DNA of 64,000 bases from assembly GCF_947632075.1 (NCBI RefSeq), contig NZ_CANRNX010000005.1, positions 1-64,000 on the forward strand, written 5' to 3'. Each line of letters starts with the position of its first letter. Positions within the stretch are counted from its first letter, which is position 1. This stretch comes from an uncultured Flavobacterium sp. (lineage in GTDB: Bacteria; Bacteroidota; Bacteroidia; Flavobacteriales; Flavobacteriaceae). Made by a program: the position numbers and the translations under genes. Shown here piece after piece: positions 26,603-35,799 of the stretch. The notes under the pieces were generated by a model that made no database searches, had not been told where the DNA came from, and worked only from the letters and a program-made list of their open reading frames with translations.

Positions 26603-28357
26603 TTATTTAATTCCGTGCATTAATTTTTTAATTATTGGGTTTAAAATCATTACTAAAACTCCAGCTGCTAATGGTATTGCAGTGAATAAAAAGAAAAAAT
26701 GACTTAAAGAATATTCAGCTTTTATAGTTTCTACTTGACCTCCGATAACTGCAGCCAATTTTTGTGCGATTGCAATTGCTAAGTACCAAATTCCGAACAT
26801 GAATGCTAACATTCTTCCTGGTACTAATTTAGAAACGTAAGATAAACCTACAGGAGAAATGAATAATTCACCTAAAGTGTGGAATAGATAAGTTAAAACT
26901 AAGAAAATCATAGAAATTTTAACTCCCTCAGATATTCCCATAGATCCTAATCCTAAAACTAAGAAACCAATTGCTACTAAAACTAAACCAAAACCGTATT
27001 TGAACGCAGCTGATGGATTGTATTTAGATTCCCATAATTTTGAAACTGTAGAAGCTAATGCAATAATAAAGAATGAGTTTAAAGTTGAGAACCAAGAAAC
27101 GGTTATTTCTGATGCATCTTTAGCAAACTCTTCGCTTAACATCCATAAAGCAGCTCCCCAAATAATTAAGAAACATGTAATTAAAATTACGTTTGATAAA
27201 GCAATTTTAGCCCAAGTTGAAACCGCTAATTTTATTAAAACCCAAGATATAATTGCTAATGGAACTATTGTTAATAATCCGTTTACGATATTGAATGTTA
27301 ACAGTGCTGAACCTTCTAAAGTTCTATCGATATAATCACGTGCTACAAGTACTAAAGATGTAGCACCTTGTTCAAAACTCATAAAGAAGAAAATTAAAAA
27401 GAAGGCTAATAAAACTACCGCAAACATTCTATCTCTAACTACTTTATCATAACGTAAAATTCGTGAAACCAACATATAGATAAATATAATTAAAGCAATC
27501 AATATCATGATGTTTTGACCACGTAAAACAGATGTATCTAATGCAGAGAACATATCAATAATTCCGTTTTTAGATAACGGATCATTGAACGCATATAAGA
27601 AACCAATAACCCCAACAATTGCAATTAAAGTATAATCTAAAACCGTGAACGGGTTACGTTTGTCTGTATCTTCAGCTGCTTTTGCAGCAATTACTTCTTT
27701 GTCTTTACTGATAATTCCTAAGTTCCCCATTAAAGGTTTTGCAAAAGCAAATTGTAAAGTACCTAATAACATAAAAACTCCAGCTAAACCAAAGCCCCAG
27801 TGCCAACCTTGTGTTTCTGCAACGTATCCACAAAGCATCATTCCAAAGAAAGCTCCAGCATTTACTCCCATATAGAAAATAGTATAAGCACCATCTTTCT
27901 TTTCTGGTAAATCTTTATACATTTCGCCTAAAATAGAAGGCATATTTGGTTTGAAGAAACCTGTTCCGATTACTAAACAAGCTAAACCAATAAAGAACAT
28001 AATGGTTGTGTCAAAAGCCATTGCTGCGTGACCAATAGTCATAATAATAGCACCAATGATCACTGCCATTCGAGAACCAATGTATTTATCTGCAATTATA
28101 CCTCCAAAAATGGGAGTTAAATAAAGCATCATAGCATAAGTTCCGTATAAAGCTCCAGCTTCTTCTGCTGTCCAAGCCCAACCTGATTTTAATGGATCAC
28201 CAGCGATTACAGCTGCTGTTAAGAATTGAATTAATAAAACGCGCATTCCGTAGAATGAAAAACGTTCCCACATTTCTGTAAAGAATAGGACAAATAATCC
28301 CGATCGCTGACCCAGAACATTTGATTTATAAAAGTCTGTAGAAATTTTAGTATCCAT
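26603..28357 (-). CDS. POT-family proton-coupled di/tripeptide transporter (copy 2)
   Basis: A 584-residue paralogue of copy 1: FFTEMWERFSFYGMRVLL, TPIFGGIIADKYIG and IFYMGVNAGAFFGMMLCGY are nearly identical, while the cytoplasmic loop near 215-235 (ISKDKEVIAAKAAEDTDK) and the periplasmic loop near 265-280 have drifted. This looks like a tandem duplication with later change in exposed loops. It lies 42 bases upstream of copy 1, with a small GTATC/GATAC hairpin in the gap, and is probably cotranscribed. Substrate difference between copies cannot be read from sequence. Confidence 0.95.
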   Translation of the reverse strand: MDTKISTDFYKSNVLGQRSGLFVLFFTEMWERFSFYGMRVLLIQFLTAAVIAGDPLKSGWAWTAEEAGALYGTYAMMLYLTPIFGGIIADKYIGSRMAVIIGAIIMTIGHAAMAFDTTIMFFIGLACLVIGTGFFKPNMPSILGEMYKDLPEKKDGAYTIFYMGVNAGAFFGMMLCGYVAETQGWHWGFGLAGVFMLLGTLQFAFAKPLMGNLGIISKDKEVIAAKAAEDTDKRNPFTVLDYTLIAIVGVIGFLYAFNDPLSKNGIIDMFSALDTSVLRGQNIMILIALIIFIYMLVSRILRYDKVVRDRMFAVVLLAFFLIFFFMSFEQGATSLVLVARDYIDRTLEGSALLTFNIVNGLLTIVPLAIISWVLIKLAVSTWAKIALSNVILITCFLIIWGAALWMLSEEFAKDASEITVSWFSTLNSFFIIALASTVSKLWESKYNPSAAFKYGFGLVLVAIGFLVLGLGSMGISEGVKISMIFLVLTYLFHTLGELFISPVGLSYVSKLVPGRMLAFMFGIWYLAIAIAQKLAAVIGGQVETIKAEYSLSHFFFLFTAIPLAAGVLVMILNPIIKKLMHGIK

Positions 28358-28392
28358 TAGATTTTTAAAGTTGTTTTATAATTAGATTTTTT

Positions 28393-30042
28393 TTAAGACT
28401 GATTTGCATTCTTTTTTTCAAGCGGGCGAACCACTAAACGATCGTAAATGCTTAATGTAATAATTGAGAAAATACCAATTCCAACAATTACATACCAAAT
28501 TTTATTTGGGTTGTACGTGTTCCAAAGCATATCGGTCATGTCCCAATAATTCATTCCAAGTTTCTGTTCAGCTAAAGCGAAATATTCGTTTTTAGAGAAT
28601 GGTAAATGTACGTTTGAAATGTCGATGTTTTTTGAAGCAGCAAATTCCTTTAAAGCTGTTGAAACTGATTTCCAATCGATGGTTTCTGCTTTTAAATTGA
28701 ATTGTTGTTCAAATTGTGCTATGGAAATGTTTAAAGCTTTTGCGCCTTCTTCAATAAATTGTTCTTTTGAAACTACTTCGGGCATTTCGATATTTCGAGA
28801 TGCCATTTCTCGTTTTAACAGCGATAATTTATCTGACCAGTTTTGGTATAATCCTCCAGAAATAAAACTCGTTACAAAATAACTTGCTGCTACAGGTAAA
28901 AAGTAAGTTCCTTGGTATAAGGCTTCTTTTCCTTTTGGTGTGATTAATGCAATGAATGATGAAACTGTTGGTGAAGACATCATTTCTCCCATGGCAAAAA
29001 TCATGGTTCCGATAACAGTGAACCAAACATTTCCTGAATAAAAAGTTAATCCAATACCAATAGTTGCAATGATAGCTCCACGAATTACGGCATTGATATG
29101 ACGCATTTTGATGACCATAAATGAGATTGGAATCTGTAAAAAGATAATCATTAAAGCATCGATATTGGTAAACCATTCAGGTTTTACTTGACCATCTTGA
29201 GTAAGTAAACTTCCTAAGAAAGGGACTTTTTCGTTAATCCAATTATTTAGAACTGAAGAATTAACCCAATCTTCAATAAAGTTTGGTAAGGTATTGAATA
29301 ACTGATTAAACATCGTCCAGAAACCAATCATAAGTAATAAAAGAATTCCTAAACGAACATCTCTTAAAGCTTCAAAAATTCCTTTGATTGAATCACCGAT
29401 AGCTTTTCCGATTGAATCTTTAGGTTTTTCTACTTTAGGTTCTTTATAAAAGAAAAGTAAAACAATTAAGTTAATGGCAATTACGGTTGCTGCTTGAATG
29501 AAAATAATTTTCCACCCGTAGGTTGAGCGTAACCCAGAAGACATTGCTGGTCCAATAAATCCACCAATGTTAACCATCATATAGAAAATTCCAAATCCCA
29601 TGGTTCCAGAAGTTTCATCTGTGTTTCTTGCCACAATTGCAGAAGCAACAGGTTTAAAGAAAGCAGCTCCGACAGCAACAAGTAAAAATACCATATAAAC
29701 ATTGGAATATGAAGTAACTTCTCCAAGGAAATAATAGCCACAAATCATTAAAAGATAGGCAATGATTAACGAAATTTTATAACCGATTCTATCAGCGATA
29801 ACACCAAAAAATAGAGGTAGGAAATATAAAATCCCTACAATATTTGCCATGATGCTTCCTTTTTGAATATGATCGAAACCTAATCCTCCAGCATCTGTTG
29901 AACCTACAAGATAAAGTCCGAAAAGGGTATAAATTCCATACCAGGCCCAACGCTCCATCAATTCCATGAAACTCGCAAGCCAGAAATTTTTGTTAAATGA
30001 ACCAATGGTATTCCACAACGAAGGTTTGTTGTTTTCTAACAT
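28393..30042 (-). CDS. Diverged POT/MFS-family transporter
   Basis: A 549-residue carrier more distant from its neighbours. The hallmark reads FMELMERWAWYGIYTLFGLY rather than EMWERFSFYGMR, and FGIFYMMVNIGGFIGPAMSS replaces the PTR2 signature. A roughly 90-residue hydrophilic segment (about 395-495, from NWSDKLSLLKREMA to LGMNYWDMTDML) is inserted before the last span, absent from the other copies. The substrate may therefore differ from simple di/tripeptides. It is upstream of copies 1 and 2 and followed on its 5' side by a terminator for copy 4. Confidence 0.88.
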   Translation of the reverse strand: MLENNKPSLWNTIGSFNKNFWLASFMELMERWAWYGIYTLFGLYLVGSTDAGGLGFDHIQKGSIMANIVGILYFLPLFFGVIADRIGYKISLIIAYLLMICGYYFLGEVTSYSNVYMVFLLVAVGAAFFKPVASAIVARNTDETSGTMGFGIFYMMVNIGGFIGPAMSSGLRSTYGWKIIFIQAATVIAINLIVLLFFYKEPKVEKPKDSIGKAIGDSIKGIFEALRDVRLGILLLLMIGFWTMFNQLFNTLPNFIEDWVNSSVLNNWINEKVPFLGSLLTQDGQVKPEWFTNIDALMIIFLQIPISFMVIKMRHINAVIRGAIIATIGIGLTFYSGNVWFTVIGTMIFAMGEMMSSPTVSSFIALITPKGKEALYQGTYFLPVAASYFVTSFISGGLYQNWSDKLSLLKREMASRNIEMPEVVSKEQFIEEGAKALNISIAQFEQQFNLKAETIDWKSVSTALKEFAASKNIDISNVHLPFSKNEYFALAEQKLGMNYWDMTDMLWNTYNPNKIWYVIVGIGIFSIITLSIYDRLVVRPLEKKNANQS

Positions 30043-30102
30043 GATTTTTAAAAAATGGTTAAGTTTACAAATAAAAGAAATTATTTAGATAAATGCATAA
30101 AA

Positions 30103-30138
30103 AAAAGCGACTCGATTAATATCGGTCGCTTTTAATTT
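30103..30138 (-). terminator. Terminator hairpin downstream of the fourth POT carrier gene
   Basis: AAAAGCGAC-tCGAT-TAAT-ATCG-GTCGCTTTT makes a long stem with one bulge and T-rich flank on the minus strand, separating this carrier from the diverged one. Confidence 0.8.
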
Positions 30139-30156
30139 TTACATAAAAACGGAAAA

Positions 30157-31773
30157 TTAATTAATTCCGTGCATTTTCTTTTTCAACATCGGATTCATTA
30201 ATAATAAAATTAAACCTACAGCAATTGGCAATGCTGCGATGATTAAGAAGAATACAGACATTGAATATTTTTGAGAAATGGTATCAATCATTCCGCCCAT
30301 TTGAGCAGCAATCATGTTTGAAATAGCCGATGCTAAGAACCATAAACCAAAGATTAAACCAATTAAGCGTTTTGGTGATAATTTACTCACGTAAGATAAT
30401 CCTACTGGTGATAAGCATAATTCTCCCATAGTTTGGAAGAAATAAGCCAAAATTAACCAAATCATACTTACTCTTACAGCTCCTGCTACAGCTCCTTGCG
30501 GAATTGCAGACGCTCCGTAAGCAACTACTAAGAAACTAATTCCAACAAAGAATAATCCCATGGCAAATTTTACTGGTCCAGATGGATTCCAATATTTTTC
30601 CCAAAGTTTACTAAATAGAGAAGCAAAAGAAACAATGAAAAACGCGTTTAAAATTTGGAACCATGAAACGGTAACTTCTGTTTCTAATGATGTAAATTCT
30701 CTATAAACTTTCCAGAATCCTAAAACTGCAATTGAAGCAAATGATAGTAAAGTGAATAAAATAGTTAATGGATATTGCTTGAAAATTTTTCTTGCTAAGG
30801 TTAAAAGAACAAAAGTGACTACTAAAATAGGGAAAATCGTTAACGCAGCATCAATCCATTTGAAGCTTGTTGCGGCGGTACCTTCTAAAACACGTTGTGT
30901 ATAATCTTTAGCAAAGATACTTAATGATCCACCTGCTTGTTCAAAAGCTAAAAAGAAGAAAATACTCGCAACCATTAATACTCCAACTACGAATAAACGA
31001 TCTCTAACAACATGTTTCGGAGCTTCTACTTCTTCTTCTTTAATTTTATTGTCTTTCGTTTCGTCTTCTTTAATCTGTTTCGGACTATTTCCAACGATTC
31101 CAAAAATACGTTGACCATAATAAAATTGTAACATACCAAAGAACATAAAAACTCCAGCTAAACCAAATCCATAATGCCAACCAATTTTTTCTCCTAAATA
31201 ACCACATAAAAGTGAACCTAAGAAAGCACCTGCATTAATTCCCATATAGAAAATGGTATAACCAGCATCTTTTTTAGAACTTGTATCAGGATATAATTGA
31301 CCTACCATCGATGAAATATTTGGTTTAAACATACCATTTCCTAAAATCATCAAAGCTAAACCAACGAAAAAGAAGTTTTTATCAAAGCCTTCAAGTGCCA
31401 TAGAAGCGTGACCTAAAGTCATTAATAAAGCACCGATTAAAATAGCTTTTTTAAATCCTGTTAATTTATCTGCAATCATACCTCCAAATAAAGGTGTTGC
31501 GTAAACTAACATGGTGTACCAACCGTACAAACTAATTGCTTCTGAGTTTGTCCATCCCCAACCACCATCGGCAATTTGAGAAACTAAGAATACAACTAAT
31601 AGCGCACGCATTCCGTAGTAACTGAAACGTTCCCACATTTCAGTAAAGAATAAAATAAATAATGCAGCCGGATGTCCCAGAACTGTACTGGTGTCTGCTC
31701 CTTTGCTTTCAAGATGTTTGGTTAAACTTAAGTCGTTTGATTGATTCATTATAATTTTGTTTGTATTGTTCAA
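30157..31773 (-). CDS. POT-family proton-coupled peptide transporter (copy 4)
   Basis: A 538-residue POT carrier: FFTEMWERFSYYGMRALLVV near residue 42, TPLFGGMIADKLTG, IFYMGINAGAFLGSLLCGYLG and a C-terminal LMNPMLKKKMHG. A shorter highly charged loop (KQIKEDETKDNKIKEEEVEAP) sits near 230. The first ATG in the track gives a 35-residue hydrophilic N-terminus before the first span. It lies 28 bases downstream of the DPP-IV-like peptidase stop and reads the same way, so peptidase and carrier are probably cotranscribed. Confidence 0.95.
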   Translation of the reverse strand: MNNTNKIIMNQSNDLSLTKHLESKGADTSTVLGHPAALFILFFTEMWERFSYYGMRALLVVFLVSQIADGGWGWTNSEAISLYGWYTMLVYATPLFGGMIADKLTGFKKAILIGALLMTLGHASMALEGFDKNFFFVGLALMILGNGMFKPNISSMVGQLYPDTSSKKDAGYTIFYMGINAGAFLGSLLCGYLGEKIGWHYGFGLAGVFMFFGMLQFYYGQRIFGIVGNSPKQIKEDETKDNKIKEEEVEAPKHVVRDRLFVVGVLMVASIFFFLAFEQAGGSLSIFAKDYTQRVLEGTAATSFKWIDAALTIFPILVVTFVLLTLARKIFKQYPLTILFTLLSFASIAVLGFWKVYREFTSLETEVTVSWFQILNAFFIVSFASLFSKLWEKYWNPSGPVKFAMGLFFVGISFLVVAYGASAIPQGAVAGAVRVSMIWLILAYFFQTMGELCLSPVGLSYVSKLSPKRLIGLIFGLWFLASAISNMIAAQMGGMIDTISQKYSMSVFFLIIAALPIAVGLILLLMNPMLKKKMHGIN

Positions 31774-31801
31774 GTTTGTAAAAATAGATTAAATTTCTTA
31801 A

Positions 31802-33973
31802 TTACAAATTTTCTTTAATATATTCGGTCATTTTTGTGTATAACTGCTCGCGCGTTTTTCCACCGTAAATTCCGTGGTTTTTATCTGGATAAATTGCCCA
31901 ATCGAATTTTTTGTTCTGGTTTACTAATTCGTTAATTAAAACCATGGCGTTTTGTACATGCACATTATCATCTGCCGTTCCGTGAATTAATAAGTAATTT
32001 CCTTTTAAATTTCCGGCATGTGTAATTGGCGAATTTTCATCATAACCTATTGGATTTTCTTGCGGAGTTGATAAAAAACGTTCGGTATAAACCGTATCAT
32101 AAAAACGCCAAGAAGTTACCGGAGCAACTGCAATTGCTGTTTTGAAAACATTTGGAGCTTGGAATAAGGCGTTCGATGACATAAAACCACCAAAACTCCA
32201 TCCCCAAATACCGATTCTATCTGAGTCGATATAGTTTTTCTTAGCCATTTCTTTAGCAACAAAAACTTGGTCTTCAACTTCGTATTTTCCTAAATTGTTT
32301 TGAGTTGTTTTTTTAAAATCGGCTCCTTTAAATCCGGTTCCTCTTCCGTCAACACATAAAACAATATAACCTTCTTGTGTTAAAAGTGCGTGCCAATAAT
32401 CGTTACTGTCTAACCATTTGTCTGCAACTTGTTGTGAACCAGGACCTGAATATTGATACATCAACATCGGATATTTTTTATTCGGGTCAAAGTTTTTAGG
32501 CTTCATCATATAAGCGTTTAAAACATCACCTTTTGCATTTTTAATTTCAAAGAATTCCTTTTCAGGTAAATTGTATGCTTTTAATTTATCTTCTAAAGCT
32601 TTGTTTGAAACGATGGTTTTGATTTCTTTTCCGTTTGCAGTTTCATTCAAAGTATACGTCGGAGCTGTTTTGCTTGATGAATAGGTGTTGATGAAATATT
32701 CAAAATTCGGACTAAAAGTTGCTTTGTTTGTTCCGTTGTTTTGCGTTAAACGTTTTTTGTTTTTACCGTTTAAATCAATGCTATAAACATCGCGTTTTGT
32801 TGAACCGTTTTCAACCGATTGATAATAGATTTTTGATTTCTTTTTATCGAAACCGTAATAATCTGTTACTTCCCGATTTCCTTTGGTGATTTGGTTTTTC
32901 AGCTTTCCGTTTTTATCGTAATGATAAATATGGTTGAAGCCATCTTTCTCGCTTGTCCAAATAAAACTGTTATCGTCTAAGAAAGTCAAATTATCTGTGA
33001 TGTCAACATAAGCTTTATCTTTTTCGTTTAACACGATGTTGAAGTCAGCCGAATTTCCATCGATAAACAATAAATCTAAATTATTTTGATGACGATTTAA
33101 AACTTGTGCACTTAAAACATTTGCATCATTGGTCCATTTGATTCTTGGAATATAAAAATCGTTGTATTTTGCTAAATCAACCTTTGTGGTTTTGTTGTTT
33201 TTTAAATCGTAAATATGAAGAGAAACTTTTGCATTATTTTCTCCTGCCTTCGGATATTTAAAAACTTGTTGCGTTGGATATAATCCATCAACGTAAACAT
33301 CCATTGAAAATTCAGGAACTTCGGTTTCATCAAATTTAATGTAAGCGATTTTGGTTCCATCGACATTCCAATCGAAAGCACGAACAAAAGCAAATTCTTC
33401 TTCGTAAACCCAATCGGTAATTCCGTTAATGATTTTATTTTTCACACCATCATTGGTAATCTGAATGGTTTTATTCAAATTTAAATCGTTTACAAAAATG
33501 TTATTATCGTAAACATAAGCGATTTTTGAACCATCGTAATTGAATTGCGGTTCTTGAATTTCGTTATCAGAAACTTTTACTAATTTATTGGTGTTTAAAT
33601 CGAAAGTGTAAAAAAGCGACGTAAACGAATGACGATAAATAGGGTTGTAGTTGGTTGCAATTAACAACTTGGTTTCGTCATTATTAAAACTGTATTCAGA
33701 AATTTCAGTTAATTCCGGAAAGTTTTTGGTATTTAAAATATTCTTAGTTCTTTCTAAAGTTGCGAAATCATATAAATCAATTTGGTACGATTTGTTTCCT
33801 CGATTGTAATCTAAAACAGTGTACGCGTTGGTATTTTTCATTGCGTTTAATGAAGTCATTCCCTGCGTTCTAAACGTTCCGTTCCAAATTTCTTCCTGAC
33901 TAATTTTCTTTTGAGCTGTAGCCGAAATTCCAGCAAACAATAAAAAGGCTAAAGTGTATTTTATATTTTTCAT
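31802..33973 (-). CDS. S9 family peptidase, dipeptidyl peptidase IV type
   Basis: A 723-residue exported serine peptidase: signal peptide MKNIKYTLAFLLFAGISATAQ, an eight-bladed DPPIV N-terminal propeller (about 40-460), then the alpha/beta-hydrolase domain. The nucleophile elbow GIWGWSFGGFMSSN (about 590-605), the Asp in HGTADDNVH (about 665) and the His in PDKNHGIYGG (about 698) give a complete triad. The double Glu motif WVYEEEFAFV that holds peptide N-termini is present near 188. It releases N-terminal dipeptides, which the adjacent POT carriers could import. Family is sure. Confidence 0.95.
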   Translation of the reverse strand: MKNIKYTLAFLLFAGISATAQKKISQEEIWNGTFRTQGMTSLNAMKNTNAYTVLDYNRGNKSYQIDLYDFATLERTKNILNTKNFPELTEISEYSFNNDETKLLIATNYNPIYRHSFTSLFYTFDLNTNKLVKVSDNEIQEPQFNYDGSKIAYVYDNNIFVNDLNLNKTIQITNDGVKNKIINGITDWVYEEEFAFVRAFDWNVDGTKIAYIKFDETEVPEFSMDVYVDGLYPTQQVFKYPKAGENNAKVSLHIYDLKNNKTTKVDLAKYNDFYIPRIKWTNDANVLSAQVLNRHQNNLDLLFIDGNSADFNIVLNEKDKAYVDITDNLTFLDDNSFIWTSEKDGFNHIYHYDKNGKLKNQITKGNREVTDYYGFDKKKSKIYYQSVENGSTKRDVYSIDLNGKNKKRLTQNNGTNKATFSPNFEYFINTYSSSKTAPTYTLNETANGKEIKTIVSNKALEDKLKAYNLPEKEFFEIKNAKGDVLNAYMMKPKNFDPNKKYPMLMYQYSGPGSQQVADKWLDSNDYWHALLTQEGYIVLCVDGRGTGFKGADFKKTTQNNLGKYEVEDQVFVAKEMAKKNYIDSDRIGIWGWSFGGFMSSNALFQAPNVFKTAIAVAPVTSWRFYDTVYTERFLSTPQENPIGYDENSPITHAGNLKGNYLLIHGTADDNVHVQNAMVLINELVNQNKKFDWAIYPDKNHGIYGGKTREQLYTKMTEYIKENL

Positions 33974-34059
33974 TAAAATTTATTTTCTGATGCGAATCCT
34001 ACAAAGTAAATCATTTTTTGGAAATAGCGAAATAGGAAGTTTATTTTGGAGTTTAGTTG

Positions 34060-34082
34060 CCACAGATTCACAGATTTTTATT
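34060..34082. repeat. Short dispersed repeat, left copy
   Basis: CCACAGATTCACAGATTTTT occurs here at the 3' end of fic and, with one mismatch, at 35694-35713. It overlaps the last codons of fic. Confidence 0.6.
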
Positions 34083-35030
34083 TTTCTTGTAAATCGTGGT
34101 TTTTTTATCTCCGTTTTTCAAAATAAGATTTTTTTCTACAGCATTTTTTAAATCACGACTTGCAGTGGCTGAGGAAATATCCTTAAAATAAATCATATAA
34201 TCTTTTCTAGAGAATTCATTATCGTTGTTTTCTAAAAAAATATTGATTCTATCTTCATCCGAAAGTTTTTTACTTGAATTCATTAATAGCTCACTTAATG
34301 AGTTATCAATTATTTGCAACATATATTCAATGAATTTTGTAGATTTTCCTTCTTTATCAGATTGTGAAAGTTCATTGTAATATGCTTCTTGATTTTTAGA
34401 AATTAAAGTTTCAAACGGTAGAAATTCAAAAACAGGATATTCTTGCATCAAAATTAAAGTTTGCCACAATCTTCCCATTCTTCCATTTCCATCAAGAAAA
34501 GGGTGAATAAATTCCATTTCGTAATGAAAAACACAACTTTTAATTAAAGTTAATTCCGACTTATCTTTCAAATACTCGAACAAATCATTCATTAAAAAAC
34601 GAACATTTTCATAAGGAGGCACAATATGTTCTACTTTTGAACCTTTTACAATTCCAACTCCTTGATTTCTATATTTTCCAGGATTTTCTATTAACTTTTC
34701 TAAAAGAAGTTTATGCGCTTTTAGGAAATCCTTTTCGTTATGAGGTTTTAATTTATTTATGTTTTTATAAACTTCTAAAGCGTTTAATACTTCGAGAATA
34801 TCTTTCTGCGGACCTACGACGCGTTTGTTTTCTAAGATGGCAGTGATTTGTTGTTCAGTCAGTGTGTTTCCCTCAATACTTAAAGAAGAATGAATGGTTT
34901 TAATTTGATTTTGTTTTCTTAAAGTTGGATTTGTTTTAATTAAATATTTAGCGTTTACTTCTCCAATTTTTTCTGAAATTGAAGAAATTAATTTTAATAT
35001 TTTAGAAGTTATTTCGTAGGGAGGCTTCAT
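34068..35030 (-). CDS. Fic family protein (predicted AMP-transferase) with C-terminal winged helix
   Basis: A 320-residue class II Fic protein. The inhibitory helix motif S-x3-E-G is seen as SLSIEGN near residue 49; the Fic core motif HPFLDGNGRMGRLW, matching HxFx(D/E)GNGRxxR, is near 177; the flap region lies before it. The C-terminal 70 residues (FSRKDYMIYFKDISSATASRDLKNAVEKNLI) look like a winged helix as in many Bacteroidota Fic proteins. It should modify target proteins with AMP from ATP; target unknown. Two TGATACTATCA palindromes stand 4 bases upstream of the ATG, so autoregulation via the winged helix is plausible. No antitoxin gene is adjacent. Confidence 0.93.
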   Translation of the reverse strand: MKPPYEITSKILKLISSISEKIGEVNAKYLIKTNPTLRKQNQIKTIHSSLSIEGNTLTEQQITAILENKRVVGPQKDILEVLNALEVYKNINKLKPHNEKDFLKAHKLLLEKLIENPGKYRNQGVGIVKGSKVEHIVPPYENVRFLMNDLFEYLKDKSELTLIKSCVFHYEMEFIHPFLDGNGRMGRLWQTLILMQEYPVFEFLPFETLISKNQEAYYNELSQSDKEGKSTKFIEYMLQIIDNSLSELLMNSSKKLSDEDRINIFLENNDNEFSRKDYMIYFKDISSATASRDLKNAVEKNLILKNGDKKTTIYKKNKNL

Positions 35031-35034
35031 ATTG

Positions 35035-35058
35035 TGATACTATCATTTGATACTATCA
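35035..35058 (-). promoter_or_regulatory. Two tandem palindromic candidate operators at the fic start
   Basis: TGATACTATCA is a perfect 5-1-5 palindrome and appears twice, at 35035-35045 and 35048-35058, 13 bases apart centre to centre. The pair ends 4 bases before the fic ATG, so a bound protein would cover the transcript start. The Fic protein's own winged helix is the obvious candidate binder. Confidence 0.65.
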
Positions 35059-35147
35059 TAAAAGTATGTTTTTTTATTTACTGTTCTTTATTTGAAAAAA
35101 AATAAATTGTATTTTTTTTACAAACTGTTGATTGTTAGTTTTTTATT

Positions 35148-35178
35148 TTGTTAAAATGAGTTTTTAAAGGTATATTTG
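35148..35178 (+). promoter_or_regulatory. Predicted promoter of the lipoprotein gene
   Basis: TTG at 35148 and TATATTTG at 35171 with a 20-base spacer, 26 bases before the ATG at 35205. This is one of the best promoter matches in the window. Confidence 0.7.
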
Positions 35179-35204
35179 ATTCACTAATCAATTAAAATAA
35201 AATT

Positions 35205-35663
35205 ATGAAAAAACTATTATTTCTATTTGTTACCAGCTTATTTCTTTTGAGTTGTAACGACGATAATTCTACTGAAACTACGCAAGGATCAATGGATTTT
35301 GAAGTTTTGTTTCAATCATCTTTAAGTTCTGCTTTAAATCTATATACACCACAAGGCAACGTAGTTATGAGTTTAGAGGAATTGAATGAAATGCATAATA
35401 CGATGTTAGAGGAATTATATTCACCTGAACTATTCATTGATACTGATTTTAGTACAAATTATTTGTTAATCGTATTTGATAAAGTACAACCAGATACAAA
35501 TTATTACATTAAAGTTGAAAGTATTTATGAGAATGCAAATTCTGTTGATGTTTTTGTTGTTTCTTTTTTTGTTGATGGAGTTGCTGCTACTGTACCAGTG
35601 GAACCATTTACTGTTGTAAGAATTCCAAAAACAAATAAACCAATTAATTTTATTTTTAATTGA
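35205..35663 (+). CDS. Unknown lipoprotein
   Basis: A 152-residue protein with a lipoprotein signal MKKLLFLFVTSLFLLSC followed by DDNS, so the lipidated Cys is residue 17. The mature part is acidic and probably a single beta-rich domain with stretches such as YLLIVFDKVQPDTNYYIKV; I recognise no family. It has its own promoter and a strong terminator, so it is an independent unit between fic and the HMG-CoA reductase gene. Confidence 0.8.
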   Translation: MKKLLFLFVTSLFLLSCNDDNSTETTQGSMDFEVLFQSSLSSALNLYTPQGNVVMSLEELNEMHNTMLEELYSPELFIDTDFSTNYLLIVFDKVQPDTNYYIKVESIYENANSVDVFVVSFFVDGVAATVPVEPFTVVRIPKTNKPINFIFN

Positions 35664-35692
35664 AAATTTAATACCCATAAAATTTATAATTA

Positions 35693-35738
35693 ACCACAGG
35701 TTCACAGATTTTTATCTGAGTATCTGTGGTATTTTTTT
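35693..35738 (+). terminator. Terminator built on a CACAGATTTTTATCTG repeat
   Basis: CCACAG...CAGAT-TTTT-ATCTG...CTGTGG forms a long interrupted stem followed by a T run. Its left arm contains the short repeat also found at the end of fic (CCACAGGTTCACAGATTTTT here). Confidence 0.75.
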
Positions 35739-35768
35739 GTTCAAAAAAATCCAATCCATAAGAATGTG

Positions 35769-35776
35769 TATCTTTG
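35769..35776 (+). promoter_or_regulatory. Predicted -7 box of the HMG-CoA reductase gene
   Basis: TATCTTTG matches TAnnTTTG, 23 bases upstream of the ATG at 35800. It supports that start over the longer track ORF. No good -33 TTG at the usual distance. Confidence 0.5.
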
Positions 35777-35799
35777 TGCAAAATTTAAGCACAAAAAAA

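Noticed and set aside
28829-29176. 115-codon minus-strand ORF inside the diverged POT carrier
   Set aside because: It overlaps the carrier fully in another frame and has the composition of a shadow ORF.
24794-33973. Genomic island boundaries or att sites around the peptide cluster
   Set aside because: No integrase, tRNA or flanking direct repeats were found; the cluster looks native.
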